Notes: a model not told the origin generated them from the sequence alone. Shown: positions 36,401-48,188, numbered from the stretch's first letter. The stretch is 64,000 nt of DNA from Boletus sp. NGJ (GCA_019096195.1 JAGTXK010000036.1:1-64000), one strand, 5' to 3'. Numbers and translations are program-made.

Positions 36401-36663
36401 TCTCTGACGATCATTCCGATGGTCGGGCACAATTCAACGTGTTTGCGGGTCGGGAGAAGGGCGAGCCATGGGGTATGTATACCTTGGAACAGGCGGTCAA
36501 GACTGGGAACGCTGGGGTGGGGCGATGGGTGGACGTGGGCCAGGGGACATTTGCGAGCAAGGCGTCGTGCGTCACGCTGGGTGGTCACGATGTTGCAGGT
36601 GATACGGTCATGTTGGCAGGGCTGCGGTTTGAGGGAGGAATGGAGATGCCGACGGTGATGTGA
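30440..36663 (+). CDS. TKL-type protein kinase with MLKL-like helical bundle and a C-terminal fungal domain, 14 exons
   Basis: Exons 30440-30940, 31000-31869, 31929-32537, 32592-32685, 32738-32883, 32945-33088, 33163-33288, 33346-34304, 34367-34766, 34824-34929, 34990-35730, 35789-36056, 36111-36304, 36362-36663. All phases agree: 5,460 nt, 1,819 residues. Residues 1-650 are Ser/Pro-rich and low complexity. About 690-900 is a helical region (SLPGLEEAAKALLSVWDAC, then RPFLKRYVRREEIARDL) like the four-helix bundle before many mushroom TKL kinases and in MLKL. The kinase domain is about 1150-1440: glycine loop GVGFFSDV, VVIK lysine (about 1180), LHGDLRAANVLV, WRAPEML. The DFG position reads DFS. 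Residues about 1566-1819 form a separate conserved domain of unknown role (YTFPLVQGKPWANLCVEKTV). ATGs at 30407 and 30446 are alternative starts. Likely a signalling kinase; substrate unknown. Confidence 0.87.
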
Positions 36664-37027
36664 AGCTGGATCGCTGATTTTTGTTTGATTTTTTGATACT
36701 TGTGATGTGTCGATTGATTTGTAGACGGCGAACAATTTTTTTTTTTGGCTTTGACTACGGTGGGGTGCACTTTGGGGGATGTCGATGAACGTGTTTACGT
36801 GGTCCTAAGTATTCCGTACGATCTGCACAAGGCGAACATTTGTACGGAGCAAGACCGTGGCATGCCAGTCGAGTCCAAGCTATCAAGAAACCTGCTCGCG
36901 TCCTCATAAATAGCTGGCTCGATCAACGGTGGCACTACAAATGGCCAGGACGCTTCTAACAAATGTCTAATTTCGTGAATATACGTGACAGTCCAGCCAA
37001 TTGAAAATCAATGACCGTCCATAGGAA
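36664..37027. other. Intergenic region
   Basis: 360 bp downstream of the kinase gene, with a T-rich stretch at 36737-36747. No gene recognised. Confidence 0.6.
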
Positions 37028-37474
37028 TCAGTGTCCGTTTCTAGGTTCGATGGCTTCGATAGGGATGTACTGTTGTCCATCAAGAGGGGCAATGACCGTG
37101 GTTTTATTAGCAAGAACGAATTGGAAGTAAAGACCCTGAGGAGGGGCGATGGTGGAATCAAAGATCGCGGGGCCCTCACCACCAGCCTTGGCGAGGACGT
37201 CGATCTGGTGAGTTCAGATTTTGTGCCATTGATATAGGAAGGCGAGGAGCTAGTCAGATAGACCGAGCAAAGGAAGGACCAAAGGGCGTGAGACTGGACC
37301 TGCGAGAACCAGAACATACATGGAAGGATCCGTCGAACGAAGCCTGGGGGTCCTGCTTACTGCGCCAAGAGGAGTATTTTCGGTGAAGGCGGGCTCGAAG
37401 GTCTTGAGGTCTTGGTAGTATTCATACCGGCCGCTGTTTCGGGCAATAACGACAGAACCGAGAACATCAGTCAT
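37028..37474 (-). pseudogene. Histidine acid phosphatase relic, 5' part only
   Basis: On the minus strand MTDVLGSVVIARNSGRYEYY begins at 37474; related mushroom proteins have a catalytic RHG motif at this place, which here reads RNSGR, so the catalytic His is lost. Further on SPSYINGTKSEL and, after a one-base frameshift, AKAGGEGPAIFDSTIAPPQG and TVIAPLDGQQYIPIEAIEP match the family order. The sequence then ends at a stop (37028-37030), so the large C-terminal part with the second catalytic motif is missing. At least three defects: lost catalytic His, frameshift, truncation. Family assignment is from memory of these N-terminal motifs. Confidence 0.65.
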
Positions 37475-37967
37475 GATAGTCGGGTGGTTTAGTTTGAGAG
37501 GCGACTAGGATGGGGACCACAGATGCTGATGGAGAAAGAGACGGAGTAGCTTCGAGGTTTTATGGTAGCAAAGACGCCATAGTCACGACGCATCCGTTCT
37601 ACGTGTATGATCTCAAGGAGGAGGAGGGAGGAAGAAAAAATCCTACCCACATCACAAAAATAGCAGAAACCTAACATGCCCAAACACAGTGTACATATGC
37701 CGGCTCACCTAAGCATGACAAAGTGACATCATATGTTTCTTCGACACGAGTCCGTCGCCTCCCGGTCGAATGGCCTCTGGCATGTTTCACCATTGTTCGC
37801 CTGTACTATATCTTATAGAAATTATGGATATGTATATATTGTGTCCTGAGAATCTACCTTGGGCCTTCCGACCCCCGTGAGTATTGCTTAGTCAGGAACG
37901 CTGTTTATCTACGCGTTCCGACTCTTCTTCTGCCTGCCTTGTTTTTCGACTGTCACTACAACTTGAA
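37475..37967. other. Intergenic transition zone
   Basis: Upstream of the phosphatase relic. Around 37.75-37.88 kb the sequence changes from CG-rich host DNA to AT-rich, CG-poor DNA that continues to 63.26 kb. No gene recognised. Confidence 0.6.
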
Positions 37968-38530
37968 ATGCCTGGATGCATCAACAACCGGGAATGTGAT
38001 GCCGACACATCCGGCAATGTTCTCCTTCTGGAAGTCAAGAACCTTTTGACTGGTTGGCTGACATATATCATTGACTTTACATCTGAGCAGCCTGGCCCTC
38101 TTGTACATACCACAGTCTAGAGTCTTATCATACTTATCAATACTAATTCTTCTTATCCAGAAATTCATTCTGCATCTTAAAGATGCCTTGAAAGAGGTGT
38201 ACACTGAAAATATGGACGATGAAGACATATCTTGTACTTGTAAATATTCTCCCTGTGCAAATCTCACAATTGAGGTGTCAAAGTAAGTCAAATATAAAAT
38301 ATTCAACACATTTATTGAGGTTTCTCAATACAGGGACCTAAACCATGGTGCTGATGCCAAGAAATTTTCAGCCAAGGCCATTTCAGTTGTTCTTGGAGGC
38401 ATAGAGTATGATTCTAAATTACTCAAACACAAGATCATCAAGGATTTAGATGGCAAAGAAGGTATCTGGCCACCACCTTGTTCCAGGTGCAAAATCCCCC
38501 CTCACATGCCCCTTTGCTCACTTTGCACCA
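37968..38530 (+). pseudogene. Unrecognised gene-like relic, at least three exon-like pieces
   Basis: Pieces that look like exons: MPGCINNRECDADTSGNVLL with EVKNLLTGWLTYIIDFTSEQ (37968-38117); KFILHLKDALKEVYTENMDD with DEDISCTCKYSPCANLTIEV (about 38160-38285); DLNHGADAKKFSAKAISVVL with EGIWPPPCSRCKI (about 38337-38500). Separations of about 45-50 bp with GT/AG edges look like introns. The cysteines (CTCKYSPC) hint at a metal-binding region. I do not recognise the family. A stop follows shortly after the last piece. Confidence 0.4.
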
Positions 38531-38699
38531 TCCACACCTTTCCTACCCCTCTTAAATGTGTTGCAAACTGACTGTTCATTTGTTGTTGGTCATATAAGCA
38601 TCACAGATAGTAATCATATTTTTGATAGATGAGTAACTTATGCTATGCATGTACCAGCTTGAACAGGACCCAATGTAATCTCATTCTTGTGCAACATTG

Positions 38700-41600
38700 T
38701 TCAGAGTGCACTATACCCTTCATAATCATAAAGATTGCCATTCTCCAGTTCATTATATTCACAAGGATTCTTGTCATTGTGGTCATCAATGTCACCCTCC
38801 TGCTCAATGTCATTTTTACCATCACCTCTTTCCATCACCTCTTCCCACTCCAACTGTTTGTCATTGTTCCATTCTCCTTCTTCCCCCATGACCTCTCTGT
38901 CATTCATATCTCCCTTGTCATTGTCTGATTTTGGTATCACCACATTATTGTCATCATCTAGAACCCCTTCTGCTCTGACATCACCTTCCAGAAATTTGTT
39001 CCAATCCCAAGTGGCCTTGTGGCTGATCCCACCACCTTGTAGATGCATGAATATATCATGGTCCACAAACCTGCACAATCAAAATCAGTTGTGAACCAGT
39101 CACATCAATAGAGATACTCATATGTTAACATAGTAGCAGTTCCAATCACATCTGTCCTGTGCACCATTCTATTTGTGATGAGCCTTTGAGGGACTGAGTA
39201 GTTCATTTGTTGAGTCATATGCGAATGCAGGGATAAGATGTACCCCTCAGACAACACTATCAGGGTTGACAAAACTGAATGCTTCAAGTGCATTGTCATG
39301 TTCAAAGAATCGAAGATGATGTAGTCACTTCTCTCTCCAGCCCAATGGATGATTCACATTGTGTCCAAACCACTGAATGAATAGAACATTCATTCAGATT
39401 GGTTGTGAGAAGGGCAAGTAAATGTTCTCCCATACCTGAACAAGAACATGGAAAATGTGAATGACATGAGCATACCAATATGGATGACTCTTCTTGTCCT
39501 TGTAAGATAGCACCATAATGTCTGAATGACTAAGTGGATTGATACAGTCTTGCTTGCATCATAGATCATAGGTGGTGTAGTTGACAGAGTGAGTAGAGTG
39601 GAAGTAGATACAGTTGTCCTTGATATTAATACAAATCCAGTCTTCATCTGAAAGTTGTGTTCATTCCCATTATACTCCAGATCAAGAAAGTGTGCAAGTA
39701 CATGATCCTGGAGGTGAACCAAAAAATTCTGATTCTGATCACTCTGATACATTCAGATATGACACTACAAGAACTCAACATCAAATGCTGTCTCTCCTCG
39801 TCACTCTGCAAGCCAGGTGGTTAGATTATTGGACATCTGGGAAGACTTGGCAATGTAGTAATGGTCTGATGGGGATGTTCGAATGTGTCCCCTTGGCTGT
39901 CTTTCTTGATTCAGCACTTGGTGAACTGTATTGAATTTCCTGATGAAATGTTTGATAGCTTCTTGATTCACTATACTGGCAATCATAGAATTTTTTTTTT
40001 CCCAGAACATGGATACTGTTATTTTAAATGATGGTGTTCAAGTTCACCCTGTTAAAAATATGAGTATAGATGAAATGTCAAGGAGATAACCTACTGTCTA
40101 AGTTGTGTAGTTGTCGGTAGAAAAAAAGCATGCAAATTGATCTTCCAATATGGTGCAAGTATTAATGAGGTATGTGTTAAGAATATACTCAACAGTGAGT
40201 CCTTGATTTCCACCTATGTATGTCATGTTATCTACATACCTTAGTATTTCATTCACTGATTAATTCAGAACACCTTCACTGAGCAGATCCCTGATGAGGA
40301 ATTCAATTTCTTTTTGCTCTTAGTTGTCGACCTCCTTCATGAATTTGAACTAGGTGTATGGAAGGTGATATTCACACACTTGTTGCAAATTCTTTTTGCA
40401 AAAGGTGGTACCACAATCAAGCAGCTTAAGTATAGATGCATTTTCTCACTCTCTAATTAAATAATATTTATACATATGTGTTATAAGGTATAGAAGGGTA
40501 CTGACATTTGGAAGGGGAAGAATGCATCAAGCTTGAAATATGTCGCTACAAGAGACTTTGAGAACCTCCTTCAGGTTAGTTCTTTAACATATCCAGTAAC
40601 TGCTTCTCATCAATTCTGGTCTTGAAATGATAGTGTGCAATGCCTTGCTTCAAAGGCCTTCTTCTAGCTCCCCACAATGCAATTGTGCTCAACCTTCTTT
40701 TTGACCTTGCAGTTTGGCATGGTTATGCCAAGCTTCAAGTTCATACTGACAACACTCTAGTCTTTTTTGAAAGGGGAATCAAATCACTCTGTCATTCAGT
40801 TGCTAAGTTCAAAAGGGAGACATGTGGGCATTACCAGACTACTGAACTTCCTCAAGAAAGTGCAGGCCATGGCCATCATATGGCAGCCTTTGCTATAAAA
40901 CAGGGCAGTCTTGCCCCTGCAATAGGAATGAGGGCCATAGTCAAGTATCTGAACCTCACAACTTATAAGTATTATGCCCTCACCAACTATCCGGACATGA
41001 TTAGCCATTATCTCTGAGGCTCTGGTTGCTTATTCAAACATTGTGTAGTCAGGTTGTCATATCACTTTGTGATCCCATCTTGGGGATATCTGCCTTTGTG
41101 ACCAAGCACCAGGAACAGGGGCATCTTCCTAGAAACTTGATACAAGCAAGTAGAATCCTAGACATGATTAGCTCCTATCAAATGAATGAATCTTACTTAC
41201 TTATTTCTCAGGGTAATTAGCCAAGTAAGTGAAAAATTGAACATACAGATGGTGAGTGATCCCATTAAAAATTTTGACTGCAATTCCATTTTCATAGGCA
41301 TCAACAAGTTGGTCATTGAGAAGTAGTGTTCAAATCGCATGCATTAGCTTGTGTTTGCAGTGGATATAAACATCACTAGATGATGCTTCACCATAGTACT
41401 TGCTGTATTTGTCTTGGAAATTGTCAGGTAGCTACAATAAAACTCAGCACCATGATCCAACTTGAAAGACAAGAAACGACATACAATGGAAATATAAGCA
41501 ACATGGTGACATGCATCTCCTGTGGGCTTCACACAAGTATATTTGGACTGGTTGGCTAGGTAAAGATAAATGGGCCACAGCGAAGCATCACCAAAATTGG

Positions 41601-42936
41601 CTAACTGTGTGGCATCAGACCATAGCATAATTGGAGCTACAATACACTCCATATCATCTCCAGGCTCACATGGAAGTGAGTGAACTGATTGATAAGCATC
41701 AAGGAATGTGGGAAATGAATAGGCTTCACCATAGACACAAATCTGCTCACTGTGCTCCAACACTTGCCAATATTCTTCATATGGAACATTATGAAATGTT
41801 GATGAATCTGGGCTTTGAAATGTGGAAATAATCATATTGACAATGTTGTGATGGTACACAGCATTAATGGTTAGCCTAGAAAGGGCAGGATCATCTTTGG
41901 AGGTGTACTTGACATGCTCATGAGGCAATGGGATAGTTACATAGGATTGCTGCCATTCATGAGCAGTGTTGAAAGGATTAGAGGAATCTGATATATACTT
42001 TTCAATTCGCTTCCTCTCTCGGTCATGGCTAAAGACTGTGTCGTCTACTAGGTTAAAGTAGAGATCTTGAATATACATCCATAGGCAATCCAGTTCGTTA
42101 GTGGATTTTGTTGTCCCCCCAAAGTATTGCCAAGCCATAAGAGGTCCTACAGTTGGGAAACTAAATGTCAAGTAGAGAGTAGAGAGTGTGATGTCTAATA
42201 TCCCATCTGGCAAGTCTAAGAAGTCTGCATCTTCACCCTGGAGGGTAGGTGCATCAGTTAGAGCCATGAGATTATCCCTTTGAAGGATACCAGAATATCT
42301 TGGGAATACCCTGAACATGCCCATCTCATCTAACATTGTTTTGAACCTGACAGAGTGCAAGGGGGGTGGTGAACAGGATTGACTCAGTGATGATGGACCT
42401 TCAGGAACTGCAGCACAAGGCAGGTAATTCTTGTAATGTGCTGGAAGATAAATCTGTCATCCTGAATACAAGGAGACATGGGGAGAAGACATTGAGACAG
42501 GCCCCTTGCTGGGTGAGCTATCTTGTGAAGGGAGCAGGGGTGGTGGTGGATCTGAAGGATCATTAACCAACTCTGGTTTGCTCTTGGGTTTGTAAAACAA
42601 TGAGGATTGTGAGGCACACAAAAGACAATGAGAGTGAATATACAGTACCATGTCAACATCATTGTTGAAGACATTGCTACTATAATGCTGCAAAGCAGGC
42701 TGTAGGGAAGGCAAGTGGGATGTGTGTGAGTGTCTGACAGTTTTTACCAATGAACCCTGGTGGACAAGGGATCCAGCCTTGCAAAGCTTTCATTTGGTTT
42801 TTGAGAGACATTTCTGGGACTGGAAAACATCCAGCTGGAGTCGTTTCTTGACCTTGCAAATAGCTTCATGAGCATGAAGGCATTTTCATGTATCAAATGA
42901 CTTCATGCAGCTGAAACACAAGAGCTCATCATCCAT
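38700..42936 (-). pseudogene. Plavaka-type DNA transposon transposase relic with an inverted middle segment
   Basis: Plavaka elements are large basidiomycete DNA transposons. Minus-strand parts in order: a start with a C2H2-like finger (LLCFSCMKSFDT) at 42936; the long central frame 42360-41344 containing PIMLWSDATQLANFGDASLW; YENGIAVKIFNGITHHLYVQ near 41240-41300; LACIKFLGRCPCSWCLVTKA near 41080-41140. Then, after the inverted segment, VNQEAIKHFIRKFNTVHQVL (about 39900-39970), SHPYWYAH-like sequence (about 39460-39500), and the C-terminal FVDHDIFMHLQGGGISHKAT with a long acidic tail (39078-38701). The middle, about 40020-41030, is present but on the plus strand. Several stops and frameshifts occur; certainly inactive. 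Terminal repeats were not found. Confidence 0.8.
40020..41030 (+). other. Inverted internal segment of the Plavaka relic
   Basis: On the plus strand this reads VVDLLHEFELGVWKVIFTHL (about 40326-40390), ATRDFENLLQ (about 40550-40577), LLFDLAVWHGYAKLQVHTDN (about 40700-40760) and TTYKYYALTNYPDMI (about 40959-41003), the Plavaka parts that should lie between the two minus-strand halves around it. The missing part and the inverted part fit each other, so this is an inversion within one element rather than a second copy. Breakpoints are about 40010-40060 and 41020-41035. Confidence 0.75.
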
Positions 42937-43277
42937 GTTAAAGGGGAATAGTGCAGGGGATGTCAGGGTATGACCTTGATGTCATATAAGGTCTTTAAAA
43001 AGTATATATTAGATTCTCCAAAGGATACTACATGAATCATATAGTAAAGTATCTGCCAAATGGTATTCAGCCTGAGGATTGATGATAAGTAAGGTAATAA
43101 TGCACCTCTTAAGCAGTCTAGTCAAGATGGATGGCTCCAAAGCAGCAAGTACTATCAGGTCACAGACTTGCCACACAAGGAATAAAGATTGGGGTATTGA
43201 TCTCACATGAGTATTAGCTAATCTTACCTATTATGGTATTCCCTCATTGCACATATACTCTCTCTTTCGCCACCATC
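42937..43277. other. Spacer upstream of the Plavaka relic
   Basis: 340 bp, CG-poor. It may hold the 5' end of the Plavaka element (no terminal repeat recognised) and the start region of the next relic. No gene. Confidence 0.5.
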
Positions 43278-45605
43278 ATGCCCAGAGTGCTTACCATCCT
43301 CAGCTCTGATGAGGACTCAGAGGTCCATTTCTCTGAAGATGAATCCAGGGTTATGATTACTGGAAAAGAGGACCAGAAGAACAAGAGGAGTCATAATAGG
43401 ATGAACAATAAGAAGAGCAGCAAGGATGACAAGGCTGACTTGTTGGACAAGAAGGGAAAGGAAAGCAAGGGAAAAAAATAAGTATTATACTTTTATTAAT
43501 AATGGTACTTAATACTGAGATAGATTAGGTCTGCTGAAGACTTAGGGTCTGTTAATGGAGAATTTATATCCATGGCATGTACCATTGCATGATGCATTGA
43601 TCTCTGGTGCAAGATTGATAAGGTGATCAAGATCACACAAATGCTAGAACAGGAAGAGGCCAGCAAGGCTGGTGAGCTCAATGAAGATGAAGCCATCAAG
43701 AAGCTTCACACTGAGTGATTGCACAAATAGTAAGTTGTGCTCTGTGGTACCTGCAAAGCTAACCATCACCATAGTGACAAGGAAACACATGAACATTTCC
43801 TCAGCACTTATTGCAAGGTTCTGCAAGTCGCACCTGACCTGTTGCAACTCTTCAAAGATCCCAAACATGCTAGTGAGCTGGCAAATGTTATGCAAAAGGT
43901 GCATTTCTTTAGATTATCTATGCATACATGCACATGTATGAATGCTAACATGGATAACAGATGAATGAGACCATCCATGGGACAAGATTCCATCAATGCA
44001 ACCAAGCTAAGGACCTACATTGGGCAGTATGTGGCACTGGATCCTCACAAGGCAGGACTTGATCTACTGATTGTCAACATAATTGGTTAGGAGGGAATGG
44101 GTTTGAAATACCCTATTCTTGCAAGCTTCATATGTCCTACAGATAAACTGAAGAACTTCATGCAGAATCCTGAGGAGTAAGTGAAATGCTGACCATATTT
44201 CATTGCTACTATAAGCTTGTTGAATACACCACACTGGTCATACTAGGACATGAAAGCTGCTGGAATGCGGGAAGATACTCTTAAAGGCAAACGGCTTTCC
44301 CACCATATTTTGGAGTGGTGACAAGTATCCTGGAGACAACTATGACACTGAGAACATGTGTAACAGACTTTTCTGTAACTATATGCTCATCCAGGTTCTA
44401 TAATTCTGTTCATGACATGACTTGAAGGAGGTGGACAGATTGTGTGCCACATATTCATTGGGCCAATGTTTGCTCTCAATATCACTTTAATATGCAATGC
44501 AGTCCTGCATGATATGACCACTGTGGAACCAGAACACATCACATATATTTGTGTCCAAGTAAGTGTTTTATTTTGGTTGCATTTTAGATTTTTAACCCTC
44601 ATTTTTCAGACATGTTTTGGGATTTTGTTGATGTCCTCTTGGAATGAGAAGAAAGGAGAATTTAGCTACCTTGAGCTGTACTGCCTTGTGGTCTCATTTA
44701 TCCACACTATAATTGATATTGAATGGAAGGATGATCTCTTGAAGTGGTGGAATTTGTAAGTGTTCTACTTATTTGTGATTCTATAGTATACTCAGATTGA
44801 TTTGTCATGTAGGCAGTTGTTTGGAAATGAGAGGGGTCATGGATTCACTGAGAAAATGAAAAAGATGGTGGTGTCACATCCTCATTTTCTGAGCCTGTAG
44901 AAATGACTATGCTGAAAAGAATGCAAGCACAGATGGTGGCTTGTATGGCAGCAAAGTCAAAGGTTGTCAATGTCTCAGTGGCTGGCTCTTCTGGTACTCA
45001 TACACACATTGAATCCACTAAGCAGAGACAGCTCACATCCCCTACACCTTCATCCAATGCAGACAGCATTCACAATTCTCACTCATCACCCATTCCTGGC
45101 CTATCCTATTGTCATGACACAATATCTCCTCCAGCTCATTCTGAGTTATCACATGCTTCACCACCTCCCACTACTCCATGACACTATCATGCCACACCCC
45201 CACATAGATCATCTCATTAGAATTCTGGCACGTGTTGCCAGATGCAGCCTTCCAATACTTCATTGCCAGTAATTCCCTGACATCTAGCCCCATGATCTGG
45301 TATCCCATCCCCAGTCATTCCCTGTTGTCTGGCCAAACATTTTCATAATCCAGTAGTTGTCACAGATGAAGAAGACAAGTAAAGGTCCAAGGGAGAAGAT
45401 GAACAAATGTGCTTTGAATGAGAACTCTACTCCAATTGCAAGCAATGCAAAAGTTGATATGCCCACTCCAATCCCAGTAAAGGAAGGAGGAAGGAGTACA
45501 AAGGGTAGGGGCAAAAAATGTACTGTGGATGGACTTGAGGATGACAAGACTGCCAGTAATGAAGATTGTGCTCAGAAATTGAAACATCATCATGCTCACA
45601 AGTAG
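43278..45605 (+). pseudogene. DUF6698-like gene relic (mushroom-specific family)
   Basis: Starts MPRVLTILSSDEDSEVHFSE at 43278 (acidic/lysine-rich N-terminus to 43478). Later parts: TKLRTYIGQYVALDPHKAGL near 44005-44060; HIFIGPMFALNITLICNAVL with HDMTTVEPEHITYICVQ (44445-44558); SWNEKKGEFSYLELYCLVVS and EWKDDLLKWWNLQLFGNERG (about 44640-44840); then a Ser/Pro-rich region and a basic tail KGGRSTKGRGKK-like to the stop at 45605. The order and the WNEKKGEFSYLELY/LLKWWN motifs match DUF6698-type proteins from memory. Several stops and shifts interrupt it. Function of the family is unknown; it is often repeated in mushroom genomes. Confidence 0.6.
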
Positions 45606-46329
45606 GCTAACTCAAGTATGTGCAGATGTCTTGATTTCTTTGGTACACATTCAGTGTATCTTATTACAGGGCTTAGTTCAAATCATGTATTTTCATCCAT
45701 ACCTATAATGCCATAGTTTCCAATACATGTATCTCTCATCCGCACCTATATCCACATAAACCGCAATGCATCATTGTGTATGGCTAAATATGGTCCTGTG
45801 TGCGTGGGTGAGATTATACTAATAGGGTAGGTGTCTAATAGAACATTCCAGAGATAATATGGTTCAATTCCACCATTTGAGTTCCTAGCTATGGCTGTAA
45901 ATCCTTGACCTGAGGCAAACTATGAAACATTCAGATTATAGGCCTCATATAAGCAAGTATATATGTATATGGGTATATTCAAGTTTTACAAATTTTGTGA
46001 TGCAGGTGTGCCATGGTGTGGTGCAGACATTTGACTGTCATTAATACTATCACTGCACCGGTGTTGCAAAATATGAACATCAGCTGCAACTACAATAATG
46101 GATAACTTGAATGGAGTATGTAGGATCCATGAGTGTTCTAAAATGAATAGGGTGGAAAGAAACTGCCATCGAAGTGTGTGGTATGATATACCATGCTTTT
46201 GAGCAGCAACACAAAGATTGGGAGAATCTGAAGTACAAAGAAGTGAGCAGACATCTTATATTTTCTTCTCTTGCTTATTACTGAGTTTCTGGGTTCATGT
46301 TTTGTAGATGCAAGTGTACTGTGCCAGCA
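45606..46329. other. Non-coding, CG-poor
   Basis: About 720 bp without recognisable coding or repeat structure. Only a short open stretch at 46138-46344 (-), not supported by any motif. Confidence 0.55.
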
Positions 46330-47000
46330 TGCAACCAGAGGCATGCAGATTATGATGCTAGATCTGCATATTTAATCCAGTGTGTTTTTTTGACCTGTAT
46401 GCTACACACTTTTTATTTTCACTGTATTTCTTTGACCTGCCACAGTTTTTTTTGACCTATGCACTGCATACCTTTTATCCCTACCATGTTTTTTTCTTCA
46501 ATCTCCCATATTACACAAGAGTCAGACAATAGCTACCCCAATATGTCCATGATATTACATTGAAATAAGTGTTCCACTATAGAGGGGATTATATAGTGTG
46601 TGCTCTCAAATGCCAAAGGTTATACACCAAGGAACTTGGAAATGACATCAAGAACATCCATGTTACAAATGACAGCTGTGTGGTAGTAGTACTAGACATT
46701 GTTGGTGAGCTGAAATATGTGGGGTGGCCCAGGCAGGAGTGTGGACTTGTTCTCATCAACAGTGTGGCATATTCTTGGGGAATTGAGTGAGGAATTGACA
46801 GCAACAAGGGTGGAAGATCTGGTGTGGTGTAGATGGTGCTCAACATGAAGTGCTTGTGGGAGGCAGGGCTGTATGCCTTGTGGTAGTAGGCATTGTTAGC
46901 AAGCTGAAATATGTGGGGCAGGAGTGGGCCACATTTTCAGCAATGTCCTGATAGTCTGCAGTGTGTTTTACTCACCATTTGAAGTGACATGTTTGTGGGG
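46330..47000 (-). repeat. Repeat family X, copy 1 (inverted relative to copy 2 at 55.3-59.5 kb)
   Basis: On the minus strand this matches 55680-56070 joined directly to 59248-59440, for example STIYTTPDLPP and RTSPHSCLGHPTYFS against STIYTTLDLPP and RTSPHSHLGHPTYFS. It lacks the Tc1 element that splits copy 2, so it preserves the empty site (about 46588-46592). The coding family is not recognised. Confidence 0.75.
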
Positions 47001-47355
47001 GTTAGCAGTGACAAGGGCCTATAATGGTCATCACATTGTCTGTGGTCATCAGGTAGGAGACTGAACCTAGTGCAAAGTGAGTGTGAATTCTGGATGAACA
47101 ATGATGTTGGATCATACCAGTTGCACCATGGCTGAAAGAGGTTAGCTGCATAGCTACCTATTCTTGTCTTGTTGGAGTTGTGCTCTAGTAACTATAAGCA
47201 AAAATTAGTGCATGTATTTCAGAACTCATGAACTTGACTCATACTCATTTATGACACTACTGAATGACTAGAAAATGTATGCACAGTGTGTATAGTGCCC
47301 ATCATCAGTAAAAACAGGACTAACTGTCCAGTGCTGGACAGTACTGGACAGTAAT
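47001..47355. other. Non-coding spacer
   Basis: Nothing recognised. It ends in a short CTGGACAGTACTGGACAGT direct repeat at about 47333-47352 just before the foldback-like repeat. Confidence 0.5.
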
Positions 47356-48188
47356 ATAGTGCTCATAGTGATGCCATAGTATACATAGTGCTTCCATAGT
47401 GGCTTAGCAATCCTAATCCTAATCTAAGTTCAAGCCAATTCTAATTCCAAATTCTATTAAATATTAATTCTATTAATATTAATCCTAATTCTAATTCTAA
47501 TCTCAGTCCCAGTCCCAGTCCCAGTTTCAATCTCAATATCCTAATCCTAATGATTTACAAAGTGAGATGTTGACTTCATGTAATGAGTAGAGAAGGATAA
47601 AATTGAGAAACAAGAGGGTGTGGGAAAGTTTTTGAAGTCTGGCTTGTTTATATAAGAATGGTGGCACAAACAATGTCCACTTTTTGAACACTGAGTGTGG
47701 GAAAATGGACTTGGATATTTTTTGAGTGTAGGTCTACATTTTTGATACACATTGTGACTACACTTTTACTACACTTTGGTGTGCATTTTTGATACACTTT
47801 TGATATACTTTGTTTGCTACACTATACTACACTCTGCTACACTTTTGTTTGCTTTTTTTACTATACTTTGTTTGCTACACTTTTACTACATTTGGTGCGC
47901 ATTTTTACTACACTGTACTATACTCTTTGTATACTTTTGACTTAGGATTAGAATTAGAATTAGGATTAGGATTGAGATTGGGATTAGTTTAAAATTACTA
48001 CTATGACTATGACTACTATGAATGTACTATAAATGCTATGGTACTATGACACTATGATACTATGAACACTATGAATATACTATAGATACTATGAATACAC
48101 TTTCAATACTATGACACTATGAATACTATGAGTTATCTATGAAACTACTATGATTACTATGAAACTACTATGGCACTATGAGCACTAT
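47356..48188. repeat. Foldback-like low-complexity palindrome
   Basis: 833 bp. The left end ATAGTGCTCATAGTG is matched in reverse complement by the right end CACTATGAGCACTAT. Inside, CCTAATCCTAAT/TCTAATTCTAATC words on the left (about 47411-47545) mirror GGATTAG/GAATTAGAATTAGG words on the right (about 47945-47985). The right arm is a run of ACTATGA-type words. The centre (about 47740-47935) is made of TACACTTT and TTTGGTG(T/C)GCATTTT repeats. The arms are imperfect and differ in length. It could be a foldback or MITE-like element or two expanded satellites; no coding. Confidence 0.65.

Noticed and set aside
35641-36735. 364-codon minus-strand open frame
   Set aside because: Shadow of kinase exons 11-14, whose splice phases agree on the plus strand.
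40640-41017. Second Plavaka element on the plus strand
   Set aside because: It supplies exactly the part missing between the minus-strand halves and nothing is duplicated, so an inversion is simpler.
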